This document shows, piece after piece, positions 56,920 to 56,967 of a stretch of DNA of 56,967 nucleotides; the stretch's first letter is position 1, and each line of letters begins with the position of its first letter. Origin of the DNA: CAZPUI01 sp964415525 (GTDB lineage: Bacteria > Acidobacteriota > Holophagae > Holophagales > Holophagaceae); the NCBI GenBank assembly GCA_964415525.1, contig CAYQAS010000012.1, positions 1 to 56,967 of the forward strand, in the 5' to 3' direction. Below the pieces are notes generated by a model, which worked only from the letters and a program-made list of their open reading frames with translations, was not told the DNA's origin and ran no database searches. Position numbers and translations under genes: made by a program.

Positions 56920-56967
56920 GTGGGGTTCCCGGCGCGGTTCGGCAGGATCCTCCTGGCCCTGGCAGCC
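56920..56967 (+). CDS. Possible start of a further gene (partial)
   Basis: GTG at 56920 directly follows the gcvH stop and is open to the window end, giving MGFPARFGRILLALAA, which looks like a signal peptide start. GAGG lies 9 bases upstream of the GTG. The evidence is only 16 codons, so it is tentative. Confidence 0.25.
   Translation, partial: MGFPARFGRILLALAA

Overview
This window looks like a piece of the chromosome of a GC-rich, diderm bacterium. It carries lpxA, fabZ, a LolA-like carrier, TolB/Pal/CpoB, a porin and a very large TonB-dependent receptor with a carboxypeptidase-regulatory-like N-terminus. The last feature, together with an MglA-type GTPase, a two-subunit 2-oxoacid:ferredoxin oxidoreductase and FeoAB, suggests Acidobacteriota, perhaps class Holophagae (Geothrix/Holophaga-like). 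That placement is inference from gene content, not a computed result. No prophage, insertion sequence, CRISPR array or rRNA was seen. The content is mostly housekeeping, densely packed, with many 1-4 base start/stop overlaps.

Layout. 1-2213 (-): 2-oxoacid:ferredoxin oxidoreductase beta (cut by the window edge) and alpha. 2407-4895 (+): lexA, then an mglA-like GTPase coupled to a lolA-like gene. 4943-6995: cyclophilin (-), tRNA-Ile2 (CAT) and an old-yellow-enzyme-type oxidoreductase. 7020-9579 (+): fabZ, lpxA, era, tfoX-like gene, followed by a broken Sir2 gene. 9932-17445: a periplasmic protein, a GGDEF-hemerythrin protein, a lipoprotein, a Nudix hydrolase, an outer-membrane-like protein, yajQ, a polyprenyl diphosphate synthase and a DUF2520-like protein. 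17498-23349 (+): a 65-bp tandem repeat, M61 peptidase, rnhB, mutT, tolB, pal, cpoB. 23343-29565 (-): mutY, tRNA-Leu, secG, a TPR protein, ruvA and a 2-hydroxyacid dehydrogenase, a porin. 30115-35156: tRNA-Ala(CGC), a small secreted protein, a PhzF-like isomerase, tRNA-Ala(GGC), a class A beta-lactamase, an ABC-F protein. 35286-45022: a two-barrel nitronate-monooxygenase-like protein, an EamA transporter, a MacAB-type export operon, acetate kinase, a DUF2400 protein. 45030-51971: TonB receptor, histidine-phosphotransferase-like protein, MshEN-domain protein, feoA-feoB-Cys-rich protein. 52078-56967 (+): pgsA, AI-2E-family protein, gmhB, sfsA, gcvT, gcvH and the start of another gene.

Working together. 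Envelope building is the main theme (fabZ/lpxA, lolA, tolB/pal/cpoB, secG, gmhB, pgsA). DNA maintenance is the second (lexA, mutY, two Nudix genes, ruvA, rnhB). A cyclic-di-GMP thread runs through a GGDEF-hemerythrin synthase, YajQ and a stand-alone MshEN protein. Iron and redox functions are frequent (FeoAB, hemerythrin, ferredoxin-dependent oxidoreductase, several Fe-S motifs).

The most striking shared signal is regulatory. Ten genes without a Shine-Dalgarno sequence carry a -10-like hexamer (TANNNT or CACAAT) ending exactly 6 bases before the start codon, so transcription would begin at or next to the start codon. This points to a leaderless-mRNA class that includes lexA, ruvA and the beta-lactamase.
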